From NCBI GenBank assembly GCA_003564295.1, contig PXFI01000312.1, positions 1 through 38,586 of the forward strand: a DNA stretch of 38,586 nt. Direction: 5' to 3'. Of this stretch, positions 1 through 8,867 are shown one piece after another. A program made the position numbers and the translations under genes. The first letter of the stretch is position 1. The number at the start of each line of letters is the position of its first letter. Below the pieces are notes generated by a model. That model was not told where the DNA came from, did not search any database, and was given only the letters and a program-made list of their open reading frames with translations. Origin of the DNA: Gemmatimonadota bacterium (GTDB taxonomy: Bacteria; Gemmatimonadota; Gemmatimonadetes; Longimicrobiales; Gaopeijiaceae).

Positions 1-1119
1 GTTGGGCCCGACGTTCCCATCGTGGCCACCTTCGATCTCCACGGGAACCAGGGCGAGGAGTTCTTCCGGTGGGCCGACGGCTCGTTCGTAACGAAGCGCT
101 TCCCCCACTATGACTCATGGCTCCAGGGGGAGCGGGCGGCCCGCTACCTCCGCCTGGTCATGCGGGGGGACTACCGGCCCACCACGGCAACCATCAAGCC
201 CCCCATCCTTACCGCCAGCGTACTGCAGTGGACGGGGGCCTCACCCGTGATGGACATCATGGAGCGAGCCCGGCGCTGGGAGGCTCGGGAGCCGGGAGCC
301 TTCGTCAGCGTCTTCCTGGGCTTCCCCTGGTCCGACGTGCCGGATGTGGGGGCCCTGGTACAGGTCATGACCAACGACGACCAGGAGCTGGCGAACCACA
401 TCGCCCAGGACATGGCCGAGTACATGTGGCGGGTCCGGGAGGAATGGGCGTGGGCCGAGTACCCCCTCCCGGACGAGGCGGTGCGGATGACCCGGGCCGC
501 CATTGCGGCGGGAGAAACGCCGGTGCTCCTGGCCGACTACTCGGACCGGTTGGGAGACGCCACCTGGATCCTCCGGGAGCTCATGGACCAGGGGGTGGGT
601 CACGTCCTGTATGCCTCCCTCAGCGCTCAGCCCACCCTGGAGGAGATCTGGGAGCGGGACCTTCAGCCCGGCGATCCCTTCGAGGGGGAGGTGGGAGGCT
701 ACACGGGAGAGCAGGCCGGGGAGCCCGTGCGGGTTCGTGGGACTCTGGCCTGGCGGGGCCCGGCCCTGGGCTACGACCAGGTGGCGGCCATCGAGTTCGG
801 GGAGGAAAGCATGCTTATCCTGGTCCCCGCCTACCAGCAGACCACCGCGCCGGAGCAACTCCGCTTCGGTCCCATCGAGCCGGACGACTACGATGTCTTC
901 GTGTCCAACACCCGGGCCCACTTCCGCCGGGGCTTCTACGAGACGGGCTACGCCCGCACCATCATCATCGTGGACGCCCCCGGGGACTGGTTCGGGACTG
1001 TGCGCCTGAACGCCCTGGAATACGAGCACGTGGATATCACGACCTTCTACCCCTTCGGCGATCCCCCGGCGCCCCGGGTGGTGGAGGGAAGGTCGGGAGG
1101 CGTCTTCGGGAACCGGTGA
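1..1119 (+). CDS. M81 family metallopeptidase (MlrC-like), 5'-truncated by the window edge
   Basis: This is the C-terminal part of a protein of the microcystinase C / M81 family (DUF1485 plus MlrC C-terminal domain). The frame is open from the first base, so the GTG at 22 is probably internal and the true start lies outside the window. Visible signatures are DLHGN near the start and FPHYDSW about 20 residues later, which match the conserved D-x-H and P-H-x-D elements expected to bind metal. The GFPWSDVPDVG block and the VLLADYSDRLGDAT block are also typical of the family. Characterised MlrC cleaves linearised microcystin fragments, but most homologues have unknown peptide or amide substrates, so no substrate is assigned. 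The gene is on the opposite strand from the arabinose genes and converges on araD, so it is probably unrelated to them. The stop is TGA at 1117-1119. Confidence 0.85.
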   Translation, partial: VGPDVPIVATFDLHGNQGEEFFRWADGSFVTKRFPHYDSWLQGERAARYLRLVMRGDYRPTTATIKPPILTASVLQWTGASPVMDIMERARRWEAREPGAFVSVFLGFPWSDVPDVGALVQVMTNDDQELANHIAQDMAEYMWRVREEWAWAEYPLPDEAVRMTRAAIAAGETPVLLADYSDRLGDATWILRELMDQGVGHVLYASLSAQPTLEEIWERDLQPGDPFEGEVGGYTGEQAGEPVRVRGTLAWRGPALGYDQVAAIEFGEESMLILVPAYQQTTAPEQLRFGPIEPDDYDVFVSNTRAHFRRGFYETGYARTIIIVDAPGDWFGTVRLNALEYEHVDITTFYPFGDPPAPRVVEGRSGGVFGNR

Positions 1120-1163
1120 GGGGGACCCGGAGAGCCGGCGTCGGCCTGGGGAGTCTGTCTCCC

Positions 1164-1319
1164 ATCCCGCAGGGCGTTTGCCAGGTTGGTCAGGGTCACG
1201 GCTACCGTGGTGGACTGGCGCCCGGATCGACTCTCCTGGATGGCCAGGGCCCTCAGGTTATGGAGCGTATTTGCAACCAACGGGTGCCGGTCGCCGAAGA
1301 GGGCTCGCCGGATGAAGGC
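1164..1319 (-). pseudogene. Remnant of a tetratricopeptide-repeat protein
   Basis: The 336-bp interval between the M81 gene and araD has no intact gene. On the minus strand a stretch reads as a short TPR segment with the hallmark LFGDRHPLVANTLHNL, followed by VAVTLTNLANALRD. This spacing matches kinesin-light-chain-type TPRs, in which G-D-x-H-P-x-V-A-x-T-L-x-N-L recurs. The flanking residues in the same frame are low-complexity, arginine- and proline-rich nonsense, so only about 50 residues appear genuine. It is probably the decayed end of a TPR regulator or kinase tail. It could also be a chance match, but the motif is long. Confidence 0.5.
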
Positions 1320-1455
1320 GGGGGTGAGCGCACGGCCGCCCCAGCGGGTGAGCCCCGTCAGCTTCGTAAGAATCCGCGTCCCTTGGCATCTGACAAGCGC
1401 ACCTGGGGGCGCGGGCGGTGCAACGACCTCGGATCGGCACTTGCCGGGCCGACAC

Positions 1456-2160
1456 TCAGCGCTGGCCGTAGTACGCATCCTTGCCGTGCTTACGCAGGAA
1501 ATGCTTGTCCACCAGGTATGTGGCAGCCCTCCCTGCGTCCGGGGCGACTGTGCGCACCATGCACTCCATCCGGGCCAGAAACTCCAGGACCTGCGCCCGC
1601 TCCACTGAATCGCCGGCATGGGAGCCCCAGACAAAAGGGCCGTGGTTCGCCACCAGCACTGCCATCACCTCCTGCGGCGAGATGCCGGCCGTTGCAAAAG
1701 TCTCCACGATCACAAGCCCCGTGTTACGCTCATACTCCGTCTCCACTTCCTCCCGCGTCATCTCCCGGGTCACGGGGACATCGCCCCGGAAGTAATCGGC
1801 ATGGGTGGTGCCCATGCACCGGAGGGGGAGGCGCGCCTGCGCCAGCGCAGTGGCGAACTCCGAATGGGTGTGGGTTACGCCACCACACGGGAAGGCCCGA
1901 TACAGCTCCAGGTGGGTCGCCGTGTCGGATGACGGCCGCAGCTCACCCGCCAGCACCTCACCGCTGGCAAGGGAAACCGGAACCATGTGATCCGGCGTCA
2001 ACTCCTCATACGGAACCCCACTGGGCTTGATGACGCATAGACCTGCGTCCCGGTCCACCCCTGACACGTTGCCGAAGGTGCCCATGACCAGACCGCTCCC
2101 GGCCAGGTCCAAGTTCGCCTGCAGCACCTCCTCCCGTAGCTGGGACGACGCCATGCTCAC
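1456..2160 (-). CDS. araD: L-ribulose-5-phosphate 4-epimerase
   Basis: This class II aldolase-fold, metal-dependent enzyme converts L-ribulose 5-phosphate to D-xylulose 5-phosphate in the cytoplasm, the last step of the arabinose pathway. Diagnostic blocks are GTFGNVSG, KPSGVPYEELTP, SSDTATHLELYRAFP, THTHSEF, MGTTHADYF and ANHGPFVWG. Counted from the internal ATG at 2154, the metal-ligand histidines fall at 95, 97 and 171, the same numbers as in Escherichia coli AraD. Two starts are possible. The GTG at 2160 overlaps the araB stop in a GTGA arrangement and sits five bases after GGAGGAG, whereas the ATG at 2154 is eleven bases away. GTG is preferred on ribosome-site spacing, giving 234 residues, close to the family's usual 231. 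The overlap implies translational coupling to araB. A weak five-base-pair hairpin (1434-1452) follows the stop. Confidence 0.96.
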   Translation of the reverse strand: MSMASSQLREEVLQANLDLAGSGLVMGTFGNVSGVDRDAGLCVIKPSGVPYEELTPDHMVPVSLASGEVLAGELRPSSDTATHLELYRAFPCGGVTHTHSEFATALAQARLPLRCMGTTHADYFRGDVPVTREMTREEVETEYERNTGLVIVETFATAGISPQEVMAVLVANHGPFVWGSHAGDSVERAQVLEFLARMECMVRTVAPDAGRAATYLVDKHFLRKHGKDAYYGQR

Positions 2161-3857
2161 GACTGCTCCTCCCCACGGCCCACCCGCTCCCGCAGGGCCA
2201 GAAGACGCTTCATCAGGGTGCCAATGTCAGCGGATGCACCCTCCACCCCACCGAACCCATCGTGCAGCTCCCGGTACATCCCGAACAACTCGGTGTACAC
2301 CTCGTGGGCCCCCGGGTCCGGGTCGAACCGTTCATCACTCAGCGAGGTCATCCGAGCCTGGGCCTCCTCGAAGCTGTCGAAACCGCCCACGGCCGAGCCC
2401 GCGGTCACCGCCGCCGCGATGGCCGCGCCAAGGGCAGGCGTCTGGTCAGAGGCCGCCACCAGCATGGGCCGGCCCAGCACGTCGGCATAGATCTGCATGA
2501 ACAGCTGGTTCTTGGCGGCGAGGCCGCCGCAGTTGACCACACGCTCGATGGGGACACCCGATTCCGCCAGACGTTCCACGATCACCCTTGCACCAAAAGC
2601 CGTACCCTCGATCAGGGCGCGGTACACCTCCGCCCGGTCCGTGTGTAGCGTCTGACCCATCAGCAGCCCCGTCAGCCGGGGGTCCACCAGCACTGTGCGG
2701 TTCCCGTTGTTCCAGTCCAGGGCCAGGAGCCCCGACTCGCCGGGCCTCAGCTCGGATGCCCGATCCGATAGCTCATCGTGGAGCGTGTGGTCACTCTCGC
2801 AAATGTCCTCCACCCACCAGCGAAGCAGGTCCCCCACGGCAGACTGGCCGGCCTCAATCCCGTACCAGCCAGGCTTCACCGAGCCATCAACGATACCACA
2901 GATGCCCGGTACGTCCGCCATGGGCTCATCAGATGGAGCGATGGCTATGTCGCAGGTGGAGGTACCGATGATCTTCACCAGGGTCCCTGGCTCGACACCA
3001 GCGCCCACGGCCCCGTAATGGGCATCGAACCCGCCCATTGCCACCACGATGCCAACGGGCAACCCCAGGGTGTCCGCCCACTCGGGAGACAACCTGCCCA
3101 CCGGTCGATCCGGCGGGTAGGCTTCCTCGTAGAGCCGGTCTCGCAACTCGGCCAGCCGCGGGTCCAGCAGCCCGAGGAAATCCTTGGACGGCAAACCGCC
3201 CCAGGCTGGGGAGTACATGGCCTTGTGCCCCGCGGCACATACGCAGCGCGAAATCCGGCGAGCGTCGTCCACCCCCGTCAGGACAGCAGGGATGAAGTCC
3301 GACAGCTCCACCCAGGTGGCGGCGTCGTCGAAGACCTCTGGCGCCACCTTGAGGCAGCGCCAGATCTTGGACCAGAACCACTCGGAAGAGTACGTCCCGC
3401 CGATGGGCTCCAGGTACTGGGGAGCATGCTTCCTCGCCGTAGCCGTGATGGCCTCAGCCTCGGTGGCGGAAGTGTGGTCCTTCCACAGCCAGGCATGAGC
3501 CGCCAGATCGTCCCGCCATGTGTCGTCCAGGGCCAGCGGCCTGGCCTTCTCGTCCACAGGCATGGGCGTGGACCCGGTGGTGTCCACGCCTATACCGATC
3601 ACCCGGTCACGGGAAAACCCGGGCTCCTGCTCTGCCGCTTCCAGCGCACCGCGGGTCGCCTCACGCAAGCCCGCCAGGTAGTCCGCCGGGTTCTGGCGGG
3701 CCAGATGCGGATCCCGGGGATCCAGCAGAATGCCTCGCTCTCCCGACGGATATTCGAAGACGCGCGTATCCACGATACGTCCATCCGCGCAGTCCACAAC
3801 CACAGCCCGTACCGAGTTGGTGCCGTAATCCAACCCAATGGTGTACGATGGACCCAT
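2157..3857 (-). CDS. araB: L-ribulokinase
   Basis: This FGGY-family kinase phosphorylates L-ribulose with ATP in the cytoplasm. The N-terminal nucleotide loop GLDYGTNSVRAVVVD, the GVDTTGSTP segment, the MGGFDAHYGAVGAG block, the IGTSTCDI motif, the EAGQSAVGDLLRWW stretch and the C-terminal NCGGLAAKN signature are all present. The frame is open to 3896, but the start is placed at the ATG at 3855-3857, five bases after GGTGAGG. This gives 566 residues, the same length as E. coli AraB, and a seven-base gap from the symporter stop. The 13 residues added by the upstream start would overlap the symporter gene and have no match to the family. The gene lies between the symporter and araD in a tightly packed operon. 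Confidence 0.96.
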   Translation of the reverse strand: MGPSYTIGLDYGTNSVRAVVVDCADGRIVDTRVFEYPSGERGILLDPRDPHLARQNPADYLAGLREATRGALEAAEQEPGFSRDRVIGIGVDTTGSTPMPVDEKARPLALDDTWRDDLAAHAWLWKDHTSATEAEAITATARKHAPQYLEPIGGTYSSEWFWSKIWRCLKVAPEVFDDAATWVELSDFIPAVLTGVDDARRISRCVCAAGHKAMYSPAWGGLPSKDFLGLLDPRLAELRDRLYEEAYPPDRPVGRLSPEWADTLGLPVGIVVAMGGFDAHYGAVGAGVEPGTLVKIIGTSTCDIAIAPSDEPMADVPGICGIVDGSVKPGWYGIEAGQSAVGDLLRWWVEDICESDHTLHDELSDRASELRPGESGLLALDWNNGNRTVLVDPRLTGLLMGQTLHTDRAEVYRALIEGTAFGARVIVERLAESGVPIERVVNCGGLAAKNQLFMQIYADVLGRPMLVAASDQTPALGAAIAAAVTAGSAVGGFDSFEEAQARMTSLSDERFDPDPGAHEVYTELFGMYRELHDGFGGVEGASADIGTLMKRLLALRERVGRGEEQS

Positions 3858-3864
3858 TATCGCC

Positions 3865-5622
3865 TCACCCACGGAAGTAGAGATAAGCAGCTGCAATCGC
3901 CATCAACAGCACCACCGACATGACCACGTCCCCGGCCGACCAGCTCGCACGAGTGGCGGACCGGTCCTCCTCCGTTGCCGTGGCGTACGTGATCCCGCTG
4001 ATCCGCTGGTAATCTGGCGGGGGCGTCATGTAGCTCACCCCGATCATCGCCACCACCGTCACCAGGAAGATCAGCAGGCTGTAATACTGGAAGTAGATGT
4101 GGTTCACGATCCAGAGGAACGTCCCCTCGGCGTAACCGTGGGGCAACAAGCCAAGTGTCACCGGTGTGTCCACCCCCAGGCGGAACGCTCCCATGAGGAA
4201 GCCGATGATCAGCGCCGCCAACGCTCCCTGGTGGTTCACCCGTTTCATGAACACCCCCAGGAAGAACACGGTGAAGATCGGTGGCGCCAGGTAGCCCTGC
4301 ACGCCCTGGAGGTACTCGTACAGCCCCCGGGCACCCCGGATCACCGGAATCCACGCAAGGCCCACCAAGACCATGGACGTAGTGGCGACACGGCCCATCC
4401 ACACCAATTGGTGCTTCGAGGCCGTGGGATTCCACTTCTGGTAGACATCCATGGTAAACAGGGTGGACGAGGCGTTGAACACGCCCGCCAGTGAGCTCAT
4501 GAGAGCGGCCAGAAGCCCGGCTACCACGATGCCCCGCAAGCCCACCGGCAGCACCTCCATGACCAGGAGGGGGAAGGCACCCTGGGCCGCCTCGGGAATC
4601 ACCCTCCCCTCAGCGTCCACCATGGCGGCCAGGCCCTCGAACTGGCCCGTCTGCGCCAGCGCCAGCGCTATCATCCCCGGTATGATGAAGATGAACACCG
4701 GAAGGAGCTTCAGGATGCCCGCGAATATGCTCCCCCGCCTTGCCTGCGTTTCGTCCCGCGCACCCAGCGCCCGCTGCACGATGTACTGGTCGGTGGTCCA
4801 GTACCACAGGCCGATGATGGGAGCGGCGAAGAGCATCCCCAGCCACGGATAGTTGGTGTTGAAATACCACGCGATCCGGTCCGCCTCCATCACCGGAGCC
4901 CACGTCCAATCCATGCCCACGGGGATGAGGGGCTTCCACAGGTTGAACATGTCCGGATCGAGCGTGGCCCTGAACTCGCCCCAGCCGCCAAGGGCCGCCA
5001 GGCCAAAGAGAGTCAGGAGCCCGGACCCCAGCACCAGCACCGGCGTCTGGATGGCGGAGGTGTAGGCAACAGCTCTCAACCCACCAGCCACCGTGTAGAC
5101 ACCGGTGAAGAGTATTACTGACACCGAGCCGATCCAGAAGCTGTCAAGCGTCCACGGCCCAACCACCATTCTGAGCTCGGGAAGCAGGCTGGCGAACACC
5201 ACCCCGCCCGCGAAAATGCCCACCGCGATCTTCGTGAGCACGTAGGCCACCAGCGAGATCAGCGAGAGGACCCAGCGCGCCGCCGGAGAGAAGCGCCGCT
5301 CCAGGAACTCGGGCATGGTGTACACCCGGGAGCGCATGTAGAAAGGCACGAAGACCCATGCCAGCACCAGGAGGCACCAGGCGTGCAGCTCGTAGTGTGC
5401 CATGGCCACACCATCCGTCGCCCCGGACCCCGCCAGCCCCACCACGTGCTCGGATCCGATGTTGGATGCGAAAATGGAGGCCCCCACCACGAACCAGCCA
5501 AGATTGCGATCCGCCAAGAAGTAGTCGTCTGGTGTGTCCTTCCGCTTCAGGAAGACCCAGATCGCAAGACCCATCACGCCGATCAAACTGCCGACGATGA
5601 TCAGCCAATCGAGAGTACCCAT
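3865..5622 (-). CDS. Sodium/solute symporter (SSS family), probable L-arabinose importer
   Basis: This is a 585-residue inner-membrane protein of the SSS (SGLT-like) family with roughly 14 hydrophobic segments. The segment DDYFLADRNLGWFVVGASIF followed by NIGSEHVVGLAGSG corresponds to the signature region around TM1 of vSGLT-type transporters. YWTTDQYIVQRALGARDE and GLLAALMSSLAGVFNASSTL are further family blocks that contain the sodium-site region. The sugar is not readable from sequence. L-arabinose is inferred from the position between the mutarotase and araB. Other pentoses or galactose are possible, because SSS sugar specificity is poorly predictable. It ends seven bases before araB and starts 29 bases after the epimerase gene, so it is almost certainly co-transcribed with both. 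Confidence 0.92.
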   Translation of the reverse strand: MGTLDWLIIVGSLIGVMGLAIWVFLKRKDTPDDYFLADRNLGWFVVGASIFASNIGSEHVVGLAGSGATDGVAMAHYELHAWCLLVLAWVFVPFYMRSRVYTMPEFLERRFSPAARWVLSLISLVAYVLTKIAVGIFAGGVVFASLLPELRMVVGPWTLDSFWIGSVSVILFTGVYTVAGGLRAVAYTSAIQTPVLVLGSGLLTLFGLAALGGWGEFRATLDPDMFNLWKPLIPVGMDWTWAPVMEADRIAWYFNTNYPWLGMLFAAPIIGLWYWTTDQYIVQRALGARDETQARRGSIFAGILKLLPVFIFIIPGMIALALAQTGQFEGLAAMVDAEGRVIPEAAQGAFPLLVMEVLPVGLRGIVVAGLLAALMSSLAGVFNASSTLFTMDVYQKWNPTASKHQLVWMGRVATTSMVLVGLAWIPVIRGARGLYEYLQGVQGYLAPPIFTVFFLGVFMKRVNHQGALAALIIGFLMGAFRLGVDTPVTLGLLPHGYAEGTFLWIVNHIYFQYYSLLIFLVTVVAMIGVSYMTPPPDYQRISGITYATATEEDRSATRASWSAGDVVMSVVLLMAIAAAYLYFRG

Positions 5623-5651
5623 CCTTAGATGCCCCGTGTCTGTAGGTCTCC

Positions 5652-6830
5652 TCAGTCCGCCACGCCGAACACCATCACAGTCTGCGTCCGATACTCCTCA
5701 CCAGGGCGTAGGATCGTGGACGGGAACGCCGGCTGGTTGGGCGAGTCGGGAAAATGCTGCGTCTCCAGGCAGAACCCGGTACGATGATGGTAGACCGTCC
5801 CATCCTTGCCGGTGATCGTGCCGTCCAGAAAGTTGCCAGCATAGAACTGGATGCCCGGCTCCGTGGTCAGGATCTCCAGGGTACGCCCCGTCGTGGGCTC
5901 CACCACCCTCGCCGCAAGTTCCAGCCCGGGCCCCGTACGGTCCAGTACCCAGTTGTGATCGTACCCAAGGCCATAGCGGATCTGCTGGTCATCCGCATCG
6001 ATCCGGGCACCGATCGGCGTGGACGTCCGGAAATCGAACGGCGTCCCCGCCACCGAGCGGATTTCGCCCGTTGGAATCAACGTAGAGTTAACTGGTGTGA
6101 ACGCACCGGCCGCTATCATCAGCTCGTGATCCAGGATGTCGCCGCTGTCGTGGCCGGCCAGGTTGAAGTAGCTGTGCTGCGTCAGGTTGACGGGAGTGGC
6201 CCGGTCAGAGGTGGCATGATAGTCGACGATCAACTGGTTGTCGTCCGTCAACGTGTAGGTGACGCGCACATCCAGGTTCCCCGGGTAGCCTTCCTCCCCG
6301 TCGGGACTCAGGTACGTGAACACCACGCCTACCTCCGAGTCCCGCTGGAACGGCTCGGCGCCCCATACCACCTTGTCGAAGCCCCGCACCCCACCGTGCA
6401 AATGGTTCGGGCCATCGTTGGTCGCCAACTGGTACGTCCTACCATCCAGCGTGAACCGCCCGTTCGCGATCCGGTTGCCATACCGGCCAATGATCGAACC
6501 GAAATACGGCGAGCCGTCCAGGTACGGCTCCACCCCCGAGAGGTACGGCTCCAGCGAGTCGAACCCCAGCACCACGTCTCCCATGTTCCCGCCACGGTCG
6601 GGAACCAGCAGGTGCGTGATGATGCCACCGTACGTGATGGCCCGTACCTCCATGCCGGCCCGGTTCTTCAACGTGAACTGCTCGACGACCTCACCTTCCG
6701 GCGTGGTGCCGAAGTCTGAGCGCACAACCTCATTCATGGCAGGCTCCCCCACCCCGCAGGCAGTTAGGGAGAGAAGGAAGGCGGCAGCTGCCGCGCCGAA
6801 TGAAATGGAAGCTTTCCTATCGCAGGCCAT
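5652..6830 (-). CDS. galM: Aldose 1-epimerase (mutarotase), lipoprotein
   Basis: The enzyme interconverts alpha and beta anomers of aldoses. Family motifs are present in order: GRYGNRIANGRF, NHLHGG, QHSYFNLAGH, YDHNWVLD, PGIQFYAGNFLDG and CLETQHFPDSPNQP. The histidines in NHLHGG and QHSYF and the glutamate in CLETQ are the expected catalytic set. The frame is open to 6953, but the likely start is the ATG at 6828-6830, with another nine bases upstream. From there a lipoprotein signal peptide (ISFGAAAAAFLLSLTAC, cleavage before Cys) is seen, so it probably acts in the periplasm or on a membrane surface. No clear Shine-Dalgarno precedes either ATG. It sits between araA and the symporter, consistent with presenting the transported anomer of arabinose released outside the cell. 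Confidence 0.92.
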   Translation of the reverse strand: MACDRKASISFGAAAAAFLLSLTACGVGEPAMNEVVRSDFGTTPEGEVVEQFTLKNRAGMEVRAITYGGIITHLLVPDRGGNMGDVVLGFDSLEPYLSGVEPYLDGSPYFGSIIGRYGNRIANGRFTLDGRTYQLATNDGPNHLHGGVRGFDKVVWGAEPFQRDSEVGVVFTYLSPDGEEGYPGNLDVRVTYTLTDDNQLIVDYHATSDRATPVNLTQHSYFNLAGHDSGDILDHELMIAAGAFTPVNSTLIPTGEIRSVAGTPFDFRTSTPIGARIDADDQQIRYGLGYDHNWVLDRTGPGLELAARVVEPTTGRTLEILTTEPGIQFYAGNFLDGTITGKDGTVYHHRTGFCLETQHFPDSPNQPAFPSTILRPGEEYRTQTVMVFGVAD

Positions 6831-6980
6831 GGGAACCATCCATCGCAAGAGTTTATGGCCGGTTACAGAACACGCACAGAATAAACCGTGGTGGATTGAC
6901 GAAACAGGGAATGGCCAGGTCAGAAAGAAACCGTTCGAGCCAGTTTCCCCCAACCTCCCCCCTCCACTCCCAACCCATCC

Positions 6981-8486
6981 TCAGCGACTGGCCGACACGC
7001 CATAGGCTGCGTCGTTCCAGCGAAGCTCATTGCGGAACTGCCGCAAGTTGGTATCCCCGTCGATCAGCAGGAATTCCAGCCCCGCCATGGCGGCAAAGTC
7101 CTCCAGGTGTTCGGGCCTCAGCGCCAGTGAAAAGCCGGTGTGGTGGGCTCCTCCCGCATAGATCCAGGCCGCCGCCGCAGTGTTCAGGTCCGGCCTTGGC
7201 TGCCACAGCGCCCGGGCCACCGGGAGTCTGGGCAGGGAGGCAGGCGGCTCCACCACGTCCACCGTGTTGACCACCATGCGGAACCGCTCACCCATGTCCA
7301 CAATGCTGGCGTTCACGGCGATCCCGGTCGCCGAATCGAAGACGAGTCGCACCGGATCCGCCTTTCCGCCGATACCCAGGGGGTGGATTTCGCAGCTGGG
7401 TTGTTGGGTGGCCAAGGACGGGCAGATCTCCAGCATGTGGGCACCCAGCACACCAGGACCGCTGGGATCGAAGTGGTACGTGTAGTCCTCCATGAAGCTC
7501 GTTCCACCCTGGAGTCCGTGGGCCATGACCTTCATCGACCGGACCAGGGCGGCGTGCTTCCAATCACCCTCCGCGCCGAAACCGTAGCCGTCCTCCATCA
7601 GCCTCTGCGCCGCGATGCCCGGAAGCTGCTCCAGCCCGTGGAGGTTCTCGAAGGTGTCGGTGAAAGCGTGGAATCCCTCCTCCTCCAGGAAGGAGCGCAG
7701 CCCCAGCTCGATACGCGCCGCCGCTCGCAACGACTCCCGCTTCGCTCCTCCCTCCCTCAGCTCCTCCATCAGCCCGTACCTGGACTCGTATTCGGCGCAC
7801 AGCTCGTTCACCGCGCCCTCCGCCACACTGTTCACCCGGGCCACCAGATCCCCAAGGCCGTAGCCGTTGACCGAGTAGCCCAGCCTCAGCTCCGCCTCCA
7901 CCTTGTCACCTTCCGTAACAGCCACCTGCCGCATGTTGTCCCCGAAACGGGCTATCTTCATGGTCTGGCTGTCGTGCCACGCCGCCGCTGCCCGGAGCCA
8001 CACCGACAGTCCATGGTGGACCGCTCCGTCCTCCCAGTGGCCCACCACCACCTTCCGCTGCATGCGCAGCCGCGAACAGATGAACCCGAACTCCCGGTCC
8101 CCGTGGGCCGATTGATGGAGATTCATGAAATCCATGTCGATGGAAGCCCAGGGAATGTCTCGCCCGAACTGCGTGTGCAGATGGCAGAGAGGCTTCCGGA
8201 GCCGGCTCAGTCCCCCTATCCACATCTTGGCCGGGCTGAACGTATGCATCCAGGCGATGATCCCGATGCAGTTCCCCGCAGCGTCTGCATCCCGCAGCAC
8301 CGCCGCAATCTCTTCCGGTGTGGTCAGGACAGGCTTGTAAACAACCCGCACCGGAACAGCCGCCGAGTTGTTCAATCCCTCCACGATCGCCCGCGAGTCC
8401 CGTTCCACCTGAGCAAGGGTCTCGGGACCGTACAGATGCTGACTGCCTGTGACGAACCAGGCCTCCAAAGGGGCATAATCAATCAT
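6981..8486 (-). CDS. araA: L-arabinose isomerase
   Basis: This cytoplasmic, manganese-dependent enzyme converts L-arabinose to L-ribulose. The frame is open to 8519, but the start is the ATG at 8484-8486, five bases after GGAGGT, giving 501 residues (E. coli AraA has 500). With this start the catalytic and metal-binding residues fall at Glu306 ([12 protein letters not shown]), Glu333 ([10 protein letters not shown]) and His350 ([10 protein letters not shown]). These match the E. coli numbering, and the last histidine lies in GGAHHTGFS at 448-449. The N-terminal [13 protein letters not shown] block is also diagnostic. It is the first gene of the araA-galM-symporter-araB-araD block, preceded by a 381-base intergenic region that probably carries its promoter. 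Confidence 0.97.
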   Translation of the reverse strand: MIDYAPLEAWFVTGSQHLYGPETLAQVERDSRAIVEGLNNSAAVPVRVVYKPVLTTPEEIAAVLRDADAAGNCIGIIAWMHTFSPAKMWIGGLSRLRKPLCHLHTQFGRDIPWASIDMDFMNLHQSAHGDREFGFICSRLRMQRKVVVGHWEDGAVHHGLSVWLRAAAAWHDSQTMKIARFGDNMRQVAVTEGDKVEAELRLGYSVNGYGLGDLVARVNSVAEGAVNELCAEYESRYGLMEELREGGAKRESLRAAARIELGLRSFLEEEGFHAFTDTFENLHGLEQLPGIAAQRLMEDGYGFGAEGDWKHAALVRSMKVMAHGLQGGTSFMEDYTYHFDPSGPGVLGAHMLEICPSLATQQPSCEIHPLGIGGKADPVRLVFDSATGIAVNASIVDMGERFRMVVNTVDVVEPPASLPRLPVARALWQPRPDLNTAAAAWIYAGGAHHTGFSLALRPEHLEDFAAMAGLEFLLIDGDTNLRQFRNELRWNDAAYGVSASR

Positions 8487-8867
8487 GCCAGACCTCCATG
8501 GCCGTCCTGTTGGTTCCACTAGGAATCCTGCTCAGCCATCCAATGATCGGGGGCCCTCGCTACCATGCCTTCCCCGAACCACCGCGGGACACTATACCCC
8601 TCCTTTCTCAACGGCGCCAGGCCGGACCAGAGCGAACTTGCTCCAATCCTGAGGGCCCGTTCCGGAGAACGCTGTGGAAGGAGGTCCGCTGCATTCCACA
8701 GGGAATGCCGGGAGGAAGGAAGGGAGGACCGGCAGGCGGAAGTACCCGGCTTTTCCGGACTAATCATTCAACGGGGAACCGCCGTTGCGTCCCGGGTTCT
8801 GAGCTGCGGTGGTTGAGGCGCAACGGCGGCGGTGTTGCTCCTGCGGCTCTGCCGGGCAGAGGGGTCA
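8487..8867. other. Intergenic region between the GH51 gene and araA
   Basis: No coding potential was recognised on either strand in these 381 bases. On the minus strand a TATAGT hexamer (8591-8596) lies about 105 bases before the araA ATG and could be a -10 element, but no good -35 sits 16-18 bases upstream of it. The Shine-Dalgarno GGAGGT for araA is at 8492-8497. A long inverted repeat near the GH51 end is listed separately. The layout of stop, hairpin, then promoter-like site suggests that the araA block can be transcribed independently of the GH51 gene. Confidence 0.4.
8779..8829 (-). terminator. Inverted repeat after the GH51 gene, terminator-like
   Basis: An exact 11-base inverted repeat, CCGCCGTTGCG at 8779-8789 and CGCAACGGCGG at 8819-8829, is separated by 29 bases and begins about 38 bases after the GH51 stop codon. 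The stem is strong, but the loop is long and no T-run follows on the minus strand, so it is not a classical intrinsic terminator. It could instead be a 3'-end stabilising structure or a two-half-site regulator target. Confidence 0.3.

Noticed and set aside
117-2030. Open plus-strand frame of 637 codons
   Set aside because: It overlaps the M81 gene in another frame and araD on the opposite strand. The product is low-complexity Gly/Pro/Arg with no motif. Long shadow frames are expected in GC-rich DNA.
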